Notes under the pieces: model-generated
What the model saw: only the letters and a program-made list of their open reading frames with translations
What the model was told of the DNA's origin: nothing
The model's database searches: none
Program-made: the position numbers and the translations under genes
Shown: positions 4,432-6,591 of the stretch, in pieces
How positions within the stretch are numbered: position 1 is the stretch's first letter
Layout: each line of letters begins with the position of its first letter
DNA from: Candidatus Krumholzibacteriia bacterium
GTDB lineage: Bacteria; Krumholzibacteriota; Krumholzibacteriia; LZORAL124-64-63
Assembly: GCA_028718575.1 (NCBI GenBank)
Contig: JAQULN010000168.1
Location: 1 to 6,591, forward strand
Reading direction: 5' to 3'
DNA: 6,591 nucleotides

Positions 4432-6573
4432 CTACTCCACGAGCGTGACCTTGCGGCCGGCGACCTCGCCGCCGGCGTTCACGCGCACCAAGTACACGCC
4501 GGTCGCGGCGGGTCTCCCTTGGCGGTCGCGTCCGTCCCACGCGAGGCGCTGCTCGCCGGCGCCGACGTGCGCGCGCAGCAACTCGGCGACCTCGCGACCG
4601 GCGAGGTCGTACACGGTGACGCGCACGGGACCGGGGGCGGTCAACACCAGCAGGATCTCGGTGCGCGGGTTGAAGGGGTTGGGGCGCGCGTCGAGCCGGG
4701 CGATGCGCGCGGCGGGCAGGTCGTCCGGCGCCGCCGTCACGCCGCTGGCCGTCCACTGCAACAGGCGTTTCACAAAAGTGCGGTTCGCCGGCAGAGCGCT
4801 GAAGACCAACTCCCGGCTCGCGATGGCGGCGAAGCGGCCGTCGCCCAGTCCGGTCGCGACCACGACCGGCGGCAGATCCCCTGGCCAGAAGAAGCCGTCG
4901 TCGGTGTACGCATCGGGGCCGCCGCCGAGGATCCGCTCGGCTTCGCTTGCCCAGACCGCGCCCACGCGCACGCCGCCGAGCGGGCCGAGGCCCGCAGTCA
5001 GCGCCGCCGCGGCAGGGTGCGCGCCGATGGTCGGCAGCCATGGCACTTCGGGCCAGCCGGCGTTGTCGACCGGGTCGAGCAGCCAGACCTCGTCGTGGAA
5101 GTACCAGTCCAGCCAGTACTGATCCTTGGCTGCGGAGGCAGCGGGGGCTTCGGGGGTGACCGGGTAGCGCTGGCGGATGAACCCGTACTCGACGAGTTGC
5201 AGCGGGCTGCTCGCGGCGCCGGTCCCCGCGAGCACCGGCGTCGGAGGCTGGGCGGGCCACACCATGTCGTCGGGCAGGCCGTCGGGGATGTTGGTCAACC
5301 AAAACCATAGCGTGCGCGCGCGGTCTGCAGCGGCGGGCGTGGTCACGAGCGGCAGGATCGCGTCGCAGGCCGCCTCGCCCACGCGGTAGATGGCGGTCCA
5401 GCAACCGGTGCCGTCGGCGGCGTCGAGCAGGCGGTCGATCCACCGGTAGCGGCCCTGGAACTCGGCGAGCTGGTCGGGTGCGAGGCCCGCCAACCGACCG
5501 CCGGCAGCGAGAACGTTCTCGAGCCGGCGCACGACTTCGCCGCGCGCGAGCACCTCGCCCGCGGGGGCGGCGACGGTCGGGCCGGGGCGCAGGTCGCCGG
5601 CGCTGACGAGCTGCCAGCGGTCGTCGCCGACGCGACGGGCCAGGTGCGTTTCGAGCAACGGCTCGAGGCCGTGGTTGCGCAGCCGCAGGCCGGTGTCGGC
5701 GCTGCCCGACACTTGCAGCATGCGATGCGGCGGCGACAGGGCGCCCTCGTAGAGCACGCGCGTCGTCGCGCCGGGGGCGACGGCGAGATTGCGCCAGGTG
5801 GCGGCCTCGCCGCCGGGGACGGGCGCCGTGGCGGCGTCGGGCACCGCGAAGGTGAGCACGCCGGGCAACGCGACCGTCAGGTCGCAGGCGAGGTCGACCG
5901 GCGCGGTGAGGTCGATGATCGGCTTGACGGCGATCTCCACCTCGGGCTCGCGCACGAGCAGGTTGCCGCGGCCGGCGGCGACGTGCGCCGCGAGCAGGTC
6001 GAACTCGCGTGCGCTGTAGGATGGCATGTTGCCGATGAGCAGGAAGCCCGTGTTGTCGTAGAGGCGTAGGACGACATCGTATTCGGCGAGACGCCCCGCC
6101 GTCAGCACGTGCGGCCCGATGCCGATTTCGTAGGGGGTCGGGTCTTGCTCCCAGGAGGCGTACGCGAGCGTGTAGTTGCCGGCAGACGGCGACTCGACAT
6201 GGAGGTGTCCCAGGCAATGGTCGCCGACGAACCCGCCGGAGGGGCCGTACAGCGAGATGAACGGGTACTGCGAGGTGCCGGCCGGCACCTGGAAGCGGAC
6301 GTAGAGCGCCACGGTTCCGGGCGGCACGGTGAATTGGATCTCCGTGTCCTCGCTCACGACACCGCTGGCAAGGATCATTTCCATGGGGTAGTCGGCCGCG
6401 GTCAGAGCGGTGAGTTCGCAATCGGGCCAGAGGGCAGCGAGCTGGTCGCGGCAGCGGAAGCCGTGGATCTCGTCGACGAGGACGCTGAGGGTGGCGTGGG
6501 CGGCGTCGGCCCCTAGCGTCGAGCAGGCGAGGACGACGAGTATACTCGCGCCGAGCCGGTGCACAGTAGACAT
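4432..6573 (-). CDS. Secreted multidomain protein of unknown function with FlgD-type C-terminal tail
   Basis: This 713-residue protein starts at ATG 6571-6573. Residues 1-27 are a signal peptide (core ILVVLACSTLGA, cleavage near AHA-T). Residues 28-60 (LSVLVDEIHGF ... ELTALTAADYP) look like the first strand and helix of a GATase1/DUF4350-like Rossmann fold. About 65-147 is a beta-rich insert resembling a pre-peptidase C-terminal domain (IQFTVPPGTVALYVRFQVPAG ... AGNYTLAYASW). Residues 163-207 return to the GATase-like pattern (LAEYDVVLRL, SAREFDLLAAHVAAGRGNLLV). About 211-345 is beta-rich and Ig-like (TGLRLRNHGLEPLLETHLAR). Segment 346-430 is more helical, with a WTAIYRVGEAACDAILPL stretch of a kind I recall from uncharacterised secreted proteins of related phyla. 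Residues 518-608 (HPAAAALTAGL, PPVVVATGLGDGRFAAIAS, FVKRLLQWTAS) resemble the end of a GATase-like domain. Residues 625-713 are an FlgD-type tail (ARPNPFNPRTEI ... AGRKVTLVE). No catalytic nucleophile is evident, so a binding or structural role is more likely. Coding is certain; the fold assignment is inference. Confidence 0.85.
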   Translation of the reverse strand: MSTVHRLGASILVVLACSTLGADAAHATLSVLVDEIHGFRCRDQLAALWPDCELTALTAADYPMEMILASGVVSEDTEIQFTVPPGTVALYVRFQVPAGTSQYPFISLYGPSGGFVGDHCLGHLHVESPSAGNYTLAYASWEQDPTPYEIGIGPHVLTAGRLAEYDVVLRLYDNTGFLLIGNMPSYSAREFDLLAAHVAAGRGNLLVREPEVEIAVKPIIDLTAPVDLACDLTVALPGVLTFAVPDAATAPVPGGEAATWRNLAVAPGATTRVLYEGALSPPHRMLQVSGSADTGLRLRNHGLEPLLETHLARRVGDDRWQLVSAGDLRPGPTVAAPAGEVLARGEVVRRLENVLAAGGRLAGLAPDQLAEFQGRYRWIDRLLDAADGTGCWTAIYRVGEAACDAILPLVTTPAAADRARTLWFWLTNIPDGLPDDMVWPAQPPTPVLAGTGAASSPLQLVEYGFIRQRYPVTPEAPAASAAKDQYWLDWYFHDEVWLLDPVDNAGWPEVPWLPTIGAHPAAAALTAGLGPLGGVRVGAVWASEAERILGGGPDAYTDDGFFWPGDLPPVVVATGLGDGRFAAIASRELVFSALPANRTFVKRLLQWTASGVTAAPDDLPAARIARLDARPNPFNPRTEILLVLTAPGPVRVTVYDLAGREVAELLRAHVGAGEQRLAWDGRDRQGRPAATGVYLVRVNAGGEVAGRKVTLVE

Positions 6574-6581
6574 GCCGATGG

Positions 6582-6589
6582 ACCTCCCT
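6582..6589 (-). promoter_or_regulatory. Ribosome binding site for the 713-residue protein
   Basis: Read on the minus strand, AGGGAGGT lies 8 bases before the ATG at 6573. It is a strong Shine-Dalgarno match that supports this start. The promoter must lie beyond the window's right edge. Confidence 0.75.
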
Positions 6590-6591
6590 GG

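Noticed and set aside
4361..6421. A 686-codon open frame on the minus strand overlapping the 713-residue gene
   Set aside because: It is very rich in Arg, Pro and Ala, as expected of an out-of-frame reading of GC-rich DNA. It has no good start or domain, whereas the other frame has a signal peptide and an NPFNP tail.

Overview
The window comes from a high-GC bacterium. The base composition, the protein families and the Shine-Dalgarno sites all fit the uncultured FCB-type phyla such as Krumholzibacteriota or 'Candidatus Eisenbacteria'. That assignment is an inference. It rests on two secreted proteins that both end in an FlgD-type Ig-like tail with an 'NPFNP' motif, on a bacillopeptidase F-like subtilase, and on a 6-bladed beta-propeller remnant. 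No rRNA, tRNA, CRISPR array, transposase or phage gene is visible.

Layout: positions 1-108 hold no convincing gene, but do hold a bulged hairpin just upstream of a ribosome binding site. Positions 109-498 (+) encode a 129-residue protein with two membrane segments and a winged-helix-like C-terminus; its G+C is about 54%, clearly below its neighbours. Convergent with it, with a five-base gap, lies 504-1115 (-), the C-terminal part of a 6-bladed beta-propeller protein that has lost its N-terminal half. Its frame closes just upstream of a run of nine C (minus strand). Positions 1116-1426 are non-coding and carry an extended -10 promoter for the next gene.

Positions 1427-4318 (+) encode a 963-residue secreted S8 protease with this order: signal peptide, I9-like propeptide, catalytic domain with all active-site residues, carboxypeptidase-regulatory-like domain, Ig-like domain, MAM-like jelly roll and FlgD-type tail. 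Facing it, 4432-6573 (-) encodes a 713-residue secreted protein of unknown function with the same type of tail. Pieces at its two ends resemble the two halves of a GATase1/DUF4350-like fold. The 113-base gap between these convergent genes contains a strong hairpin and a second inverted repeat that competes with it for the same strand.

The genes do not form an operon: the directions are +, -, +, -. What links the two large genes is their cell-envelope or extracellular destination and their related C-terminal tails, which probably use a common export or anchoring route. I see no clear new multi-gene system. The points most worth following are the split-domain 713-residue protein, the low-GC membrane/winged-helix protein, the decayed propeller gene, and the competing hairpins between the convergent genes.
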